64,000 nt of DNA from Vibrio atlanticus (GTDB lineage Bacteria > Pseudomonadota > Gammaproteobacteria > Enterobacterales > Vibrionaceae), in the NCBI RefSeq assembly GCF_024347315.1, contig NZ_AP025460.1, forward strand, positions 2,542,001 to 2,606,000, in the 5' to 3' direction. The translations under genes were made by a program, and so were the position numbers. The notes under the pieces were generated by a model, which saw only the letters and a list, made by a program, of their open reading frames with translations, did no database searches and was not told where the DNA came from. Position 1 is the stretch's first letter; each line of letters starts with the position of its first letter. Shown here piece by piece: positions 49,362-58,270 of this stretch.

Positions 49362-49928
49362 GTGCCTGCTATATTTGTCGAGTTCCTTAACCGACGGTTC
49401 TGACTGCCGCTCTTCACCTCATTGTAGACAGCCCCTCAATAAGCCACAGCAATACCAATCCTTAATTGCCAACTAACCGCCCTACTTTGTTATTAAACCA
49501 AGTTAAACGCCATCCTAGGCGCTGAACCTGCATGTTAGATCATGCGGTATGACTTCAGGTAGACAACAGATCTCTGATATCTCGCTCAGCTCGATTTAGA
49601 GATGACGAATGTTGACCACATTACTTATTCCTGGTTATTCACCTATGTGAAAGGCAGTTAGCGCTATCTAGTTTATTATCTTTCGACCACAACAAGAGCC
49701 TAATGTCTAATCCGAATCAAGCCTCGACCAAAAGCAGATTCCTGATACCTCGCTCTGCTCGGTTCTGGAATGACGAAAGGCTGCTTCAATGCAATAGATG
49801 ATGGAAGTATCATTTCCCGGTCCCGTTATTCCCTACAGCGAGGGACGAGCGTGATAGGGAATCGCGCTTTTGCTACTTTCAGCATTACGGCACTTTTCCA
49901 AATTCACCTTCGCTAAATAACAGGCAAT
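49362..49928. repeat. 570-bp gap with three copies of the 42-nt repeat arm
   Basis: Arms at 49567-49608 and 49735-49776 share CAGAT...CTGATA.CTCGCTC...GATGACGA-like sequence. The arm at 49823-49864 is the inverted type (CCGTTATTCCCTACAGCGAGG...). The 49735 and 49823 arms form a palindrome like that at 122-229; the 49567 arm is a solitary half. No gene is seen here. Confidence 0.6.
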
Positions 49929-49953
49929 AAAAAACCCAGCCGAAGCTGGGTTT
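49929..49953 (-). terminator. Terminator after the downstream flagellin gene
   Basis: AAACCCAGC pairs with GCTGGGTTT around CGAA; the minus-strand T run lies in the A tract at 49929-49934. Confidence 0.82.
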
Positions 49954-50050
49954 GTTTAGCGCTCATCTCTCACCACGAGCTAATTTGTGGAAGCCTAACG
50001 TTGACGCTTGTGATCAACAACGCTTAAAGTCAACGTGGCCTTTCAACCGA

Positions 50051-51217
50051 TTAGCCTAGTAGGCTAAGTGCTGAGTTTGGAGCTTGTTTCGCTTGCGCAA
50101 GAATTGAACTTGAAGCCTGTGAAAGAATCTGAGACTTAGTCATGTTAGTCGTTTCTTTCGCGAAATCGGTATCTTTGATACGGCTCTTAGATGCATTAAC
50201 GTTCTCGTTGATGTTGTCTAAGTTGTTAATTGCGTGGTCGAAACGGTTTTGGAAAGCACCCAGTTCAGCACGGTGGCTATCTACATATTTAAGTGCCGCA
50301 TCGATAACAGCTACAGATTCTTGAGCGCCACCAACAGACGTTACGTCGATAGTATCAACCGTTACTTGCTTACCCTCTAGAGTTTTTGGGTCCTCAGGTT
50401 TCGCACCTGCTTGCATGCCTAATTCATCTGATAAAGCACCAGAAAATGCAATTTCTCCATCAACTTTATTGTTGCCAGCGAAGATTTGCAGTTTACCTTC
50501 TTCATCAATTGATGCTTTTACTAGGTCTTGTTGACCGTTAATGTAAGTCGCTAGCTCTTCAATATCATCGCCAGCTTTAGCAGAGATGTTGATTTCTCGT
50601 TGGTCACCGAAGCTGTCTTTTAATGACATGGTTAAGTCATTCGCACCAGCTTTCACGCCCCAATCTTTACCTTTAGCTTCTGTAAATTGGTAGCTGCTGC
50701 CGCCCATTTGGTCGTTATCAGAACGCATGTCTTTCAGTTGAAGCATTACTGCCTCACCATTGTCTGCACCAATTTGGAATGACTTAGTACCGTGAGTACC
50801 GTTAAGCAGCTTGTTGCCACCAAAAGAGGTTGTTTCAGCGATACGATTTAATTCATCATTAAGCGCCGTTACTTCTTCTTGGATTGCTACACGGTCAGAT
50901 TTAGTATTTGAACCGTTTGTTGATTGCAAAGACAAATCACGCATACGTTGTAGAATGTTTGATGTTTCATTCATCGCACCTTCTGCTGTTTGAGCGATAG
51001 AGATACCATCGTTCGCGTTACGTACAGCAACATCAAGACCGCGGCTCTGAACGTTCAAACGGTTCGAGATTTGTAGGCCAGCAGCGTCATCTTTTGCGCT
51101 GTTGATTTTAGAACCTGAAGATAGACGTTCCATTGATGTTTGTTGAGCGCTGTTTGCACTGTTTAGGTAACGTTGTGCTGTCATTGCTGATACGTTGGTA
51201 TTTACATTCACTGCCAT
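50051..51217 (-). CDS. Flagellin (polar flagellum)
   Basis: The 388-residue filament protein has the conserved N-terminal D0/D1 helices ([21 protein letters not shown]..., then [24 protein letters not shown]) and the matching C-terminal helices ending in [11 protein letters not shown]. The central domain is variable. The ATG at 51217 with GGAGA upstream is used; a longer open frame adds 19 residues not seen in flagellins. A sigma-28 promoter lies about 80 bases upstream. It is a close paralogue of the next gene upstream. Confidence 0.95.
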   Translation of the reverse strand: MAVNVNTNVSAMTAQRYLNSANSAQQTSMERLSSGSKINSAKDDAAGLQISNRLNVQSRGLDVAVRNANDGISIAQTAEGAMNETSNILQRMRDLSLQSTNGSNTKSDRVAIQEEVTALNDELNRIAETTSFGGNKLLNGTHGTKSFQIGADNGEAVMLQLKDMRSDNDQMGGSSYQFTEAKGKDWGVKAGANDLTMSLKDSFGDQREINISAKAGDDIEELATYINGQQDLVKASIDEEGKLQIFAGNNKVDGEIAFSGALSDELGMQAGAKPEDPKTLEGKQVTVDTIDVTSVGGAQESVAVIDAALKYVDSHRAELGAFQNRFDHAINNLDNINENVNASKSRIKDTDFAKETTNMTKSQILSQASSSILAQAKQAPNSALSLLG

Positions 51218-51298
51218 GGTGATTTCTCCAATTGATTTTCCGGTATAGCGGCTTCCGACGTCTCGGAAAACCAAGTAGTTATCTCTAAGTTACTTTTA

Positions 51299-51325
51299 AT
51301 AACGGCGTGAATGCTGAAACCTTTA
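51299..51325 (-). promoter_or_regulatory. Sigma-28 (FliA) promoter of the 50.0 kb flagellin
   Basis: On the minus strand TAAAGGTT (51318-51325), 11 bases, then GCCGTTAT (51299-51306). The flagellar consensus is TAAAGTTT-N11-GCCGATAA. Confidence 0.78.
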
Positions 51326-51514
51326 GAAAAAAAGCAACAAAATTAAAGAAATAGCGAGAAAGGATAAGAAAGCGTGACTGGCAGTGAAATTATCAAAAAA
51401 AGATGAGAAAAAGGCTAAAGTTGTCGAAAAGTCAGCCGGGGGAAATATTGTATTTTAATTAACCAAAGGACTTTAGTTAACCGAGAATACCTTTATAAGA
51501 ATTGACCTAATTTA

Positions 51515-52648
51515 TTAGCCTAGCAGCGTTAAAGCTAAGTTCGGCGCTTGCTTAGCTTGAGCTAAAATAGTGGTACTGACTTGCTGCAGTATTTGTTGTT
51601 TGAGCATTTGAGTGGTTTCTTTGGCGTAGTCTGTATCTTTGATTCGACTGTTTGATGCCCCCAAGTTCTCATGAACATTTTCAAGGTTATTAATCGCATG
51701 ATCAAAGCGGTTTTGCATCGCCCCGAGTTCAGAACGGTGACTATCAACATACTTCATCGCTGTATCCAAAATAGACACGGCGCGCTGTGCTCCACCAACA
51801 TCAGTGACATTAATATCATCGACTGACTCGTAATAACCCGCCGACATCGAAAGCTCACTGGCTAACGAGCCTGAGAAAGAGATCGTGCCTGCCGTGTCTT
51901 CGCCTGACATGTAGATCTGAAGCTGCCCTTCATCATTGACGGAAGCCGAAACCAGATCCGTTTGACCATTGATATAAGTCGCTAGCTCTTCAATGTCATC
52001 GCCCGCCTTGGCATTAATGTTGATCTCTTGAGGCTGACCAAAACGATCGGTAAACGCCATCGTCATATCTGTCTGGTTGGATTTAACTTCCCACGAGTCA
52101 CTTGCCATGCCATTGGCAACATAGCTAAAGCCGCCCATGTTGATATCATCGGTGCGCATGTTTTTCAAACCTATCTGCACCGCCTCACCAGAGCTACCAC
52201 CGATTTGAAATGACGAGCTACCAAAACTGCCGTTAAGGAGCTTTTTCCCACCAAATGAAGTGGTTTCCGCAATTCGGTTCAACTCATCATTTAAGGCGGT
52301 TACTTCTTCTTGAATAGCCGTCCTTTCCGATTGGCTATTCGAACCATTAGTCGCTTGCAGTGACAGGTCTCGCATGCGTTGCATGATATTGGTGGTTTCA
52401 TTCATCGCCCCTTCTGCTGTCTGCATAATGGAGATACCGTCGTTAGCATTTCGAACCGCAACATCGATGCCGCTCATCTGTGCTTCTAATCGATTGGAGA
52501 TTTGTAAGCCAGCAGCATCGTCCTTTGCACTATTAATACGACTCCCTGAAGCCAAGCGCTCCAAAGATTGGTTCAGCATGTTATTGGCATTAGAGAGATT
52601 CCTCTGAGCCACTAATGCTGAAACATTCGTATTAACAGTTATAGCCAT
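51515..52648 (-). CDS. Flagellin (polar flagellum), second paralogue
   Basis: The 377-residue flagellin starts [21 protein letters not shown] and ends [12 protein letters not shown]. It shares the conserved D0/D1 helices and much of the central domain (for example [19 protein letters not shown]) with the neighbouring flagellin. The two arose by tandem duplication. It has its own sigma-28 promoter, so each gene is expressed separately. Multiple flagellins are normal in vibrios; gene names (flaA-F) cannot be assigned safely without alignment. Confidence 0.95.
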   Translation of the reverse strand: MAITVNTNVSALVAQRNLSNANNMLNQSLERLASGSRINSAKDDAAGLQISNRLEAQMSGIDVAVRNANDGISIMQTAEGAMNETTNIMQRMRDLSLQATNGSNSQSERTAIQEEVTALNDELNRIAETTSFGGKKLLNGSFGSSSFQIGGSSGEAVQIGLKNMRTDDINMGGFSYVANGMASDSWEVKSNQTDMTMAFTDRFGQPQEININAKAGDDIEELATYINGQTDLVSASVNDEGQLQIYMSGEDTAGTISFSGSLASELSMSAGYYESVDDINVTDVGGAQRAVSILDTAMKYVDSHRSELGAMQNRFDHAINNLENVHENLGASNSRIKDTDYAKETTQMLKQQILQQVSTTILAQAKQAPNLALTLLG

Positions 52649-52693
52649 AGACCTTCACTTACAAAAAGATGAATAAAACTTACGATTGCTCTT

Positions 52694-52720
52694 GTATCGA
52701 CCTATTTATATAAAACTTTA
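52694..52720 (-). promoter_or_regulatory. Sigma-28 (FliA) promoter of the 51.5 kb flagellin
   Basis: On the minus strand TAAAGTTT (52713-52720) is a perfect -35 element; after exactly 11 bases comes GTCGATAC (52694-52701), close to GCCGATAA. Confidence 0.85.
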
Positions 52721-52721
52721 A

Positions 52722-52749
52722 AAAAAAGGAGCCATGAGGCTCCCTTTGT
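52722..52749 (-). terminator. Terminator after the DyP peroxidase gene
   Basis: GGAGCC and GGCTCC form a short GC-rich stem around ATGA; the minus-strand T run is the seven A at 52721-52727. The run's end touches the flagellin sigma-28 promoter. Confidence 0.8.
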
Positions 52750-52768
52750 TTATTCTATTTGAGACGAC

Positions 52769-53692
52769 TTACTTAATCGTTAGTACACTCAACATCTCAG
52801 CTGAAGGAGCAAAGTAGTAAGCGCCAGTAACGGCTTTAGTAAAGCGAAGCAGTTGGTCTGTTTTGCCATCTGTTTCGCCGTACATACTCTCTAACATCGC
52901 ATCAAAATTATGACGAACGTTACAGTAAGCAATGAACAGTAAGCCGTGATCGCCCGTTGCTGTGCCGTAAGGCAGGCTATGACGAACGATTTTAAGACCC
53001 TTGCCTTCTTCTTTGATATCCACACGGCCAACGTGAGACGCCGCTGGAACATCATCTAGCTCGATCGAATCTGGCTTAGTACGGCCAACCACTTTCTCTT
53101 GTGCCGATACGTTTAATCGGTTCCAAGCAGGTAGGTTATGCACAAAACGTTGCACCATTACGTAGCTACCACCCGCGAATTCACCTTCAGGCACAATCGC
53201 CACTTCAGCGCGCTGTGCATCTTTCGGGTTTTCAGTGCCATCAACGAAATCAGTCATGTCACGTGAGTCTAGGAAACGGTAACCGTAAGTTTCATCAACC
53301 ACTTCCACGTCCGCAGCTACTTCAGATAGCAATTTACGTAGGATGAAGAAGTGTAGGTCATGTCGGTTTGAATGACAGTGAATCAGAACATCAGACAGTG
53401 TGCTCGGTGCTGTGATATCACCTTCACCAAGCGTAGGAAAATCAATTAGATCAGAGGGAGCAGCTTGCTCAAACTTATCCCAAAAAGCTTTTGAGAACGC
53501 TACCGACGCCGTTAGGTTCGCATCAGGTTGAGTTTGGTTTAGCTCGTCGATTAGAGTCGGAAGCTTTTGAATTTCTGCTAGTACATTAGCAGTATTAGCG
53601 TTCACTTTAAGTTGAACGTAAAGAGCGAAAGGCCCAGCTTCAGGCAAAATAGCACTTTGAACGTTAGGCTGCTCATTTGAAACATTAAGCAT
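52769..53692 (-). CDS. Dyp-type haem peroxidase
   Basis: A 307-residue dye-decolourising peroxidase. The GxxDG-type motif is FVDGTENPKD, with the catalytic Asp151, and the C-terminal haem-contact region has IVRHSLPYG and GLLFIAYC. No Tat or Sec signal is visible, so it is the cytoplasmic type; some related proteins are cargo of encapsulins, but no encapsulin gene is next to it. Natural substrate is unknown. It is monocistronic. Confidence 0.92.
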   Translation of the reverse strand: MLNVSNEQPNVQSAILPEAGPFALYVQLKVNANTANVLAEIQKLPTLIDELNQTQPDANLTASVAFSKAFWDKFEQAAPSDLIDFPTLGEGDITAPSTLSDVLIHCHSNRHDLHFFILRKLLSEVAADVEVVDETYGYRFLDSRDMTDFVDGTENPKDAQRAEVAIVPEGEFAGGSYVMVQRFVHNLPAWNRLNVSAQEKVVGRTKPDSIELDDVPAASHVGRVDIKEEGKGLKIVRHSLPYGTATGDHGLLFIAYCNVRHNFDAMLESMYGETDGKTDQLLRFTKAVTGAYYFAPSAEMLSVLTIK

Positions 53693-53757
53693 AGATTATT
53701 CCTTCCAGTTTTAGCTTCTAAGTATAATTGTGAATGGTACAAATGTTTTGATGAGAA

Positions 53758-54234
53758 TCAGTCTTCGTGCTCAACCACTTTAAAGCAATCCCTAGCGGCA
53801 TGGCTATTGGTTAAATAAAGCGCTAACCAGAGGAGCAATAATAGGGTGATAGCATTTGACCAACGGAACCATCCGTTATCCAAATAGATTAGATAAATTG
53901 TGTGGGAGCCCTGTGCCAAGATAGCTATCATGGTAACCCAACGCCCCCATGACACGACTTTGTTAAGGCGCTTTCTATCTGGAGATCTTAGTCCAAACAA
54001 CCACATCAATAACAAACTAGGGACACTCAACGCAATCCCGACATAAAACATCTGGTGGTCTGGATAGATGGTCTCAAGAATATCCGTTCCCGACTCTCGG
54101 CTTGCGCCCGCAACAATGAAAACGACCAAAGCTTTCGCAAGAAACAGCCAACCTAACCATAATAAGATTGGGGCTTTCAAAAAGCCGTGTTTATCGTATT
54201 GTTCTATGGAGTACCGCACAACTCTCACTTTCAC
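53758..54234 (-). CDS. DUF2919 family membrane protein
   Basis: The 158-residue protein has four hydrophobic segments (residues about 24-45, 65-83, 93-112, 122-142). It starts with the family's YDKHGFLKAPILLWLGWLFLAKALVVFI. E. coli YfeZ belongs to the same group. Function is unknown. It is divergent from the DUF2956 gene and has no strong terminator. Confidence 0.82.
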   Translation of the reverse strand: MKVRVVRYSIEQYDKHGFLKAPILLWLGWLFLAKALVVFIVAGASRESGTDILETIYPDHQMFYVGIALSVPSLLLMWLFGLRSPDRKRLNKVVSWGRWVTMIAILAQGSHTIYLIYLDNGWFRWSNAITLLLLLWLALYLTNSHAARDCFKVVEHED

Positions 54235-54328
54235 TTGTTTTCAAACCAACACTTTAACGCAAATCATTCATACTTAACTAGGTTTGCGTTATCTTATTGG
54301 TTAATCCGTTTTAATTGTCGAACTCAGT

Positions 54329-54673
54329 ATGAAAAAGAAAACTAATACACCGTCTGTTGAATCTCAACAAGAAGCACTGAAGATAGCCAAAGCGACGCAA
54401 AAGCCAGCTCAAACCAAAGAACAAACAAAATTAATTGCTCAAGGTATCGAAAAAGGCATCGCACTTTATAAGAAACAGCAAAAAGAACGCAGCCGCCAAG
54501 CCGATAAAGCAAGAAAACGCGTACAGAAAGAGAAGCAAACTCAACAAACTAATCTAGACGAAGAGAACAATGTAGACACAATTGTTGAAACAACATCAAA
54601 TCACGCCAACAAATTGCCGTGGTTACTATTGATCGCAAGCTGGGTAGGTTTCGCGATTTATTTGATGAAATAG
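54329..54673 (+). CDS. DUF2956 family protein
   Basis: A 114-residue, very lysine- and glutamine-rich protein. The DUF2956 segment is ESQQEALKIAKATQKPAQTKEQTKLIAQGIEKGIALYKKQQKERSRQ, then a basic coiled-coil region. A C-terminal membrane helix (LPWLLLIASWVGFAIYLM) would anchor it, tail-first, in the inner membrane. Function is unknown. The lipoprotein gene follows 12 bases later, so the two are probably co-transcribed. Confidence 0.82.
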   Translation: MKKKTNTPSVESQQEALKIAKATQKPAQTKEQTKLIAQGIEKGIALYKKQQKERSRQADKARKRVQKEKQTQQTNLDEENNVDTIVETTSNHANKLPWLLLIASWVGFAIYLMK

Positions 54674-54685
54674 CAGGATAAATGT

Positions 54686-55018
54686 ATGAAAAAGGAATTA
54701 GTCGCTTTAGCTATGACAGGCATATTAGTCGGGTGCACGACACCGACAACAGTCCCACATAGCGAATCTGACCAAGTACAAATGGATTACCACGGACTGA
54801 TTGATATCAACGAGTGCGAATATAAAGGGGAAGTCACCGGCAGCGAAGGTCACTGGTATAGTTACCTGTTTTACCCGAACGACACTCTAATTCAAGGCGC
54901 AATGAATGAGCTAAAGTCCAATGCTATTGGATTAGGTGCGGACACCGTAATTTTCACACTTCCCCAAGATTTTGCGACTTCCGTAACCATGTTGGGCACC
55001 GCTTATCGGTGTCGCTAA
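54686..55018 (+). CDS. DUF4156-type lipoprotein
   Basis: The 110-residue protein has a lipoprotein signal (MKKELVALAMTGILVGCTT, lipid Cys17). A small domain follows with INECEYKGEVTGSEGHWYSYLFYPNDTLIQGAMNELKSNAIGLGADTVIF, matching DUF4156, plus a C-terminal Cys (YRCR). The two mature cysteines may bond. It is probably an outer-membrane lipoprotein of unknown function, translated with the DUF2956 gene just upstream. Confidence 0.8.
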   Translation: MKKELVALAMTGILVGCTTPTTVPHSESDQVQMDYHGLIDINECEYKGEVTGSEGHWYSYLFYPNDTLIQGAMNELKSNAIGLGADTVIFTLPQDFATSVTMLGTAYRCR

Positions 55019-55044
55019 TTCGACTTATCGGTAATCGGTAAGGA

Positions 55045-55079
55045 GAAGAAAGAAGAAAGAAGAAAGAAGAAAGAAGAAA
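55045..55079 (+). repeat. (GAAGAAA)5 heptanucleotide tandem repeat
   Basis: Five perfect tandem copies of GAAGAAA lie 26 bases after the lipoprotein stop and directly before the shared terminator hairpin. The tract is non-coding and prone to slippage. Confidence 0.9.
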
Positions 55080-55098
55080 GCCAGCTTTCGCTGGCTTA
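55077..55098. terminator. Terminator between DUF4156 and HTH genes
   Basis: AAGCCAGC and GCTGGCTT pair around TTTC. It overlaps the end of the 7-bp tandem repeat and the stop of the convergent HTH gene; T runs are weak. Confidence 0.6.
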
Positions 55099-55389
55099 TG
55101 CACTAAATCCAAGGCTTGTTGCTATATCGCCTTTACGCTGGATAACCCATTGACTGTCAAATGGCCCCCAGTCGGATAATTGGTAATAGCCATCATTATG
55201 ACGTCGCCCATCTTGAACAAACATAAGTTCAATACCGATCCCCGGTAACGCCTTGAGTACATCTTGAATAGTACGACGAGGCCACCCCGTTTTTTCGATG
55301 AGTTTAGGCACATTTGGCCTATCAAGGCTTTCCACTAACAATGCTAAATATAGCCGCCTTGCAAAAACAGGACTCAACTCCATTGACAC
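55096..55389 (-). CDS. Winged helix-turn-helix protein (HTH_43-like)
   Basis: The 97-residue protein is a single DNA-binding-like domain. LARRLYLALLVESLDRPNVPKLIEKTGWPRRTIQDVLKALPGIGIEL is typical of a winged helix, followed by a wing with QDGRRHNDGYYQLSDWGPFD. It resembles the HTH_43 group of small putative regulators found in vibrios. No ligand domain is present, and targets are unknown. It is convergent with the lipoprotein gene. Confidence 0.75.
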   Translation of the reverse strand: MSMELSPVFARRLYLALLVESLDRPNVPKLIEKTGWPRRTIQDVLKALPGIGIELMFVQDGRRHNDGYYQLSDWGPFDSQWVIQRKGDIATSLGFSA

Positions 55390-55588
55390 CTCCTATATAT
55401 GTGCAACTCAATTATTTCTTTTTTTGCTGACAACATGTTGAGGCTGATCAATAAGTCTCCAATAGTGACATTTTCTTACTGTTTTTTTTCACTCTATGAA
55501 ATATTCCTCACTCTATTTTGTCTGAATTGCCGCTTCCTGATAGGATTCAACTCATAACAACGAAATAAAATCACCCAAAGGAAGAATA

Positions 55589-55936
55589 ATGACTATCACT
55601 ATGTTTGGCATTCCGAATTGCGACACCATCAAAAAAGCAAAAAAATGGCTAGAAGCTGAAGGTATCGAGTTCGAATTTCACGATTATCGCAAACAAGGCA
55701 TCACTGAAGAGTTAGTAACAAGCTTCTGTTCAGAGCTTGGGTGGGAGCTTGTGCTAAACAAACGTGGTACGACTTATCGCCAACTTTCTCAAGAGCAAAA
55801 AGACACATTAACGGAAGAAAAAGCCGTAATTCTGCTTGTTGAACAACCAGCAATGATCAAGCGCCCTATCTTGAAAGTCGATGGCAAGCTTCATATTGGC
55901 TTCAAAGCTGATCAATACGCTGCTATTTTTGCGTAA
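55589..55936 (+). CDS. ArsC/Spx-family protein YffB
   Basis: The 115-residue thioredoxin-fold protein has the single Cys at FGIPNCDTIKKAKKWLEAEGIEFEFHDYRKQGI and the LNKRGTTYRQL, LVEQPAMIKRPIL motifs of YffB. It resembles arsenate reductase but YffB proteins are thought to act in glutathione-linked thiol chemistry. It precedes dapE by 96 bases, the same order as yffB-dapE in E. coli, which supports an operon. It has a good AAGGAAG site. Confidence 0.9.
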   Translation: MTITMFGIPNCDTIKKAKKWLEAEGIEFEFHDYRKQGITEELVTSFCSELGWELVLNKRGTTYRQLSQEQKDTLTEEKAVILLVEQPAMIKRPILKVDGKLHIGFKADQYAAIFA

Positions 55937-56032
55937 TCAGCTGTATTAGAACAGATAACAAAGCGTTGAACTTCCCCTGTTCAACGCCTGAAATTAATGA
56001 CTAGACGTTTAATTTAAACAAGGAACTCAAGG

Positions 56033-57169
56033 ATGACAGACAGCCCAACTTTGGCTCTGGCAAAAGACCTAATCAGCCGTCAATCGGTAACACCAGAAGA
56101 TGCAGGCTGCCAAGACCTGATGATTGAACGCTTAAAAGCGCTAGGTTTCGAAATCGAAGTGATGGTATTTGAAGATACGACGAACTTCTGGGCTCGCCGT
56201 GGTACCGAAGCCCCCCTATTTGCTTTTGCTGGTCACACTGATGTAGTGCCTGCTGGCCCAATTGAGCAGTGGAACACTAAGCCATTTGAACCGACTATCG
56301 TAGATGGTTTCCTGCACGGTCGCGGCGCGGCAGATATGAAAGGTTCTCTGGCTTCAATGATTGTTGCTGTCGAGCAATTCATTGCCAAACACCCAGACCA
56401 CACAGGCTCAATCGGTTTCTTGATCACTTCAGATGAAGAAGGCCCTTTCATCAACGGTACAGTACGTGTTGTTGAAGCTCTGATGGCGCGCGGTGAAAAC
56501 ATCGATATGTGTATCGTTGGTGAACCATCGAGCACTGAGTTCGTGGGTGATGTTGTGAAGAATGGCCGTCGTGGCTCTATCACTGGCGACCTAACGATTA
56601 AAGGTACACAAGGTCATGTTGCCTACCCTCACCTTGCGAACAACCCGGTACACAGCTCGCTGCTTGCAATCAACGAGTTAGCAACGACTGAGTGGGACAA
56701 AGGTAATGATTACTTCCCACCAACCAGTTTCCAAATCCCAAATGTAAGCGCAGGTACGGGTGCTTCAAACGTGATTCCTGGTGAGTTTAATGTTCAGTTT
56801 AACCTGCGTTTTAGCACAGAGTTAAGCAACGACATCATCGTTGAGCGAATCACAACGACGCTCGATAAGTACGACTTCGAATACGATCTGAAATGGACCT
56901 TCAATGGCGACCCGTTCTTAACAGACGCAGGCTCATTGCTTGATGCTATTGTCGATGCCGTCGGTCATGTAAATGATGTTAAGCCTGCACTGCTTACCAC
57001 AGGTGGTACATCTGACGGTCGCTTTATTGCTCGCATGAAAGGGCAAGTGGTAGAACTAGGCCCTGTGAACGCTACCATTCACAAGGTTAACGAATGCGTG
57101 AAAGTGGCGGATTTAGAGAAGCTAACTGACATGTACGAAAGAACATTAGTGAACCTGTTCGCTAAATAG
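56033..57169 (+). CDS. dapE: Succinyl-diaminopimelate desuccinylase
   Basis: DapE makes LL-diaminopimelate for lysine and peptidoglycan. The 378-residue M20 metallopeptidase-fold enzyme has the metal ligands in [29 protein letters not shown] and the C-terminal [14 protein letters not shown]. It follows yffB and is followed 45 bases later by an M15 peptidase gene. With dapA at 59.4 kb it covers two steps of the lysine/DAP branch within this window. Confidence 0.97.
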   Translation: MTDSPTLALAKDLISRQSVTPEDAGCQDLMIERLKALGFEIEVMVFEDTTNFWARRGTEAPLFAFAGHTDVVPAGPIEQWNTKPFEPTIVDGFLHGRGAADMKGSLASMIVAVEQFIAKHPDHTGSIGFLITSDEEGPFINGTVRVVEALMARGENIDMCIVGEPSSTEFVGDVVKNGRRGSITGDLTIKGTQGHVAYPHLANNPVHSSLLAINELATTEWDKGNDYFPPTSFQIPNVSAGTGASNVIPGEFNVQFNLRFSTELSNDIIVERITTTLDKYDFEYDLKWTFNGDPFLTDAGSLLDAIVDAVGHVNDVKPALLTTGGTSDGRFIARMKGQVVELGPVNATIHKVNECVKVADLEKLTDMYERTLVNLFAK

Positions 57170-57214
57170 TCTTTCATCGGCGATTCATAGCATCTAATTA
57201 TTGTGAGACACGTT

Positions 57215-57889
57215 ATGACACCAGAGCAGCTAACCGGACAATCAGATTCTCATCTAGAACCTAGCCTCATTGGCAGCAAAACCTTCTTGGTTCACAGTGA
57301 GGTCAAAGATGACCTAAACAATTTGATTGAAGCTGCTCAACTCGCGGGTTTCAAAATGGAGATTGCCAGTGGCTTTCGCGACTATGAAAGGCAATCTCTG
57401 ATTTGGAACCGCAAGTTTTCTGGTGAAGCACAGATATTAGACTCAGAAAGCCAACCACTGGATGCTTCAACACTCAGTGAACATCAAAAGTTGTCGGCGA
57501 TTCTTAGGTGGTCTGCGCTTCCCGGAGCGAGTCGTCACCATTGGGGTTGTGACTTTGATGTCTTTGCTCGTAATCACTTACCTGAGGGGACTCAGCTACA
57601 ACTGGAACCATGGGAATACCTCACTGGCCACCAGCAAGTGTTTTACCAATGGCTGTCTGCCAACGCATCTCAGTTTGGATTCTTCTTTCCTTACAGCCAA
57701 GACCTTGGTGGTGTGGCGATAGAACCTTGGCATATAAGCCACCGTAAAGTTTCACAGTTGTGTTTATCACAGTTATCTCCCACTTTACTTGGCAAGCAAC
57801 TCCAATCTAAGCCAATATTAGGGTATGAAATTATTGCGGAGCAGCTAGACGAGATCTATGCGCGCTTCGTGGCGAATATCAGTCATTAG
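57215..57889 (+). CDS. M15-family D-Ala-D-Ala carboxypeptidase (VanY/LAS type)
   Basis: The 224-residue LAS peptidase has the zinc ligands in SRHHWGCDFDVF (His, Asp) and EPWHISHRK (Glu, His), and MEIASGFRDYERQ. Enzymes of this fold cut D-Ala-D-Ala or L-Ala-D-Glu bonds in peptidoglycan. No signal peptide is visible, so it may act on recycled muropeptides in the cytoplasm or the start is misread. The ATG at 57215 is used; a GTG at 57203 adds four residues. It is likely in the dapE unit. Confidence 0.85.
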   Translation: MTPEQLTGQSDSHLEPSLIGSKTFLVHSEVKDDLNNLIEAAQLAGFKMEIASGFRDYERQSLIWNRKFSGEAQILDSESQPLDASTLSEHQKLSAILRWSALPGASRHHWGCDFDVFARNHLPEGTQLQLEPWEYLTGHQQVFYQWLSANASQFGFFFPYSQDLGGVAIEPWHISHRKVSQLCLSQLSPTLLGKQLQSKPILGYEIIAEQLDEIYARFVANISH

Positions 57890-57897
57890 GAGCGCTT

Positions 57898-58107
57898 ATG
57901 TTAGAGTGGCTTACAAACCCTTGGGTTATCATCATCATCGTGGTTAGCGTTGTGGTGGGTAATATTGCTGCGCTCAAACAGACCGCTAATATGGATCTGA
58001 CAGGTCGTAACAAAACAGAAAAAGACTTAGACAAGCTCAATCAATTGGATAAACAGAACCAAGAGAAAGCTCAAAAAGATGAGTCTACTGACACCAAAAA
58101 TACTTAG
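57898..58107 (+). CDS. DUF2897 family small membrane protein
   Basis: A 69-residue protein with one N-terminal membrane helix (NPWVIIIIVVSVVVGNIAAL) and a charged Lys/Asp/Gln-rich tail predicted to lie in the cytoplasm. It is placed eight bases after the M15 gene with an AGGAGCG site, so it is translated from the same transcript. Function is unknown; the family is short and common in vibrios. Confidence 0.82.
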   Translation: MLEWLTNPWVIIIIVVSVVVGNIAALKQTANMDLTGRNKTEKDLDKLNQLDKQNQEKAQKDESTDTKNT

Positions 58108-58218
58108 CCTAACGCCCTTGATGCGCTAGCCCCAACAAATCAGGCGCGAGTGACTCCTTGTTAGCGAAATGACAAAATAAATTGACAACAGGCACATAAA
58201 ACACTGACTAACAAACAT

Positions 58219-58250
58219 AAAAAAGAGGACATTGTATGTCCTCTTTTTTT
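58219..58250. terminator. Bidirectional terminator between DUF2897 and bamC
   Basis: AAAAAAGAGGACAT pairs with ATGTCCTCTTTTTT around TGT, a 14-bp stem with long A and T runs on both sides for both convergent genes. Confidence 0.92.
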
Positions 58251-58270
58251 CTTCTAAATTTGCTCAGGGC

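Noticed and set aside
49567..49864. 42-nt repeats as integron attC (VCR) sites
   Set aside because: There are no gene cassettes between them and no GTTRRRY-type core sites; the arms pair as simple palindromes.
55037..55080. CRISPR-like array
   Set aside because: The repeat unit is 7 bp with no spacers; it is a simple tandem repeat.
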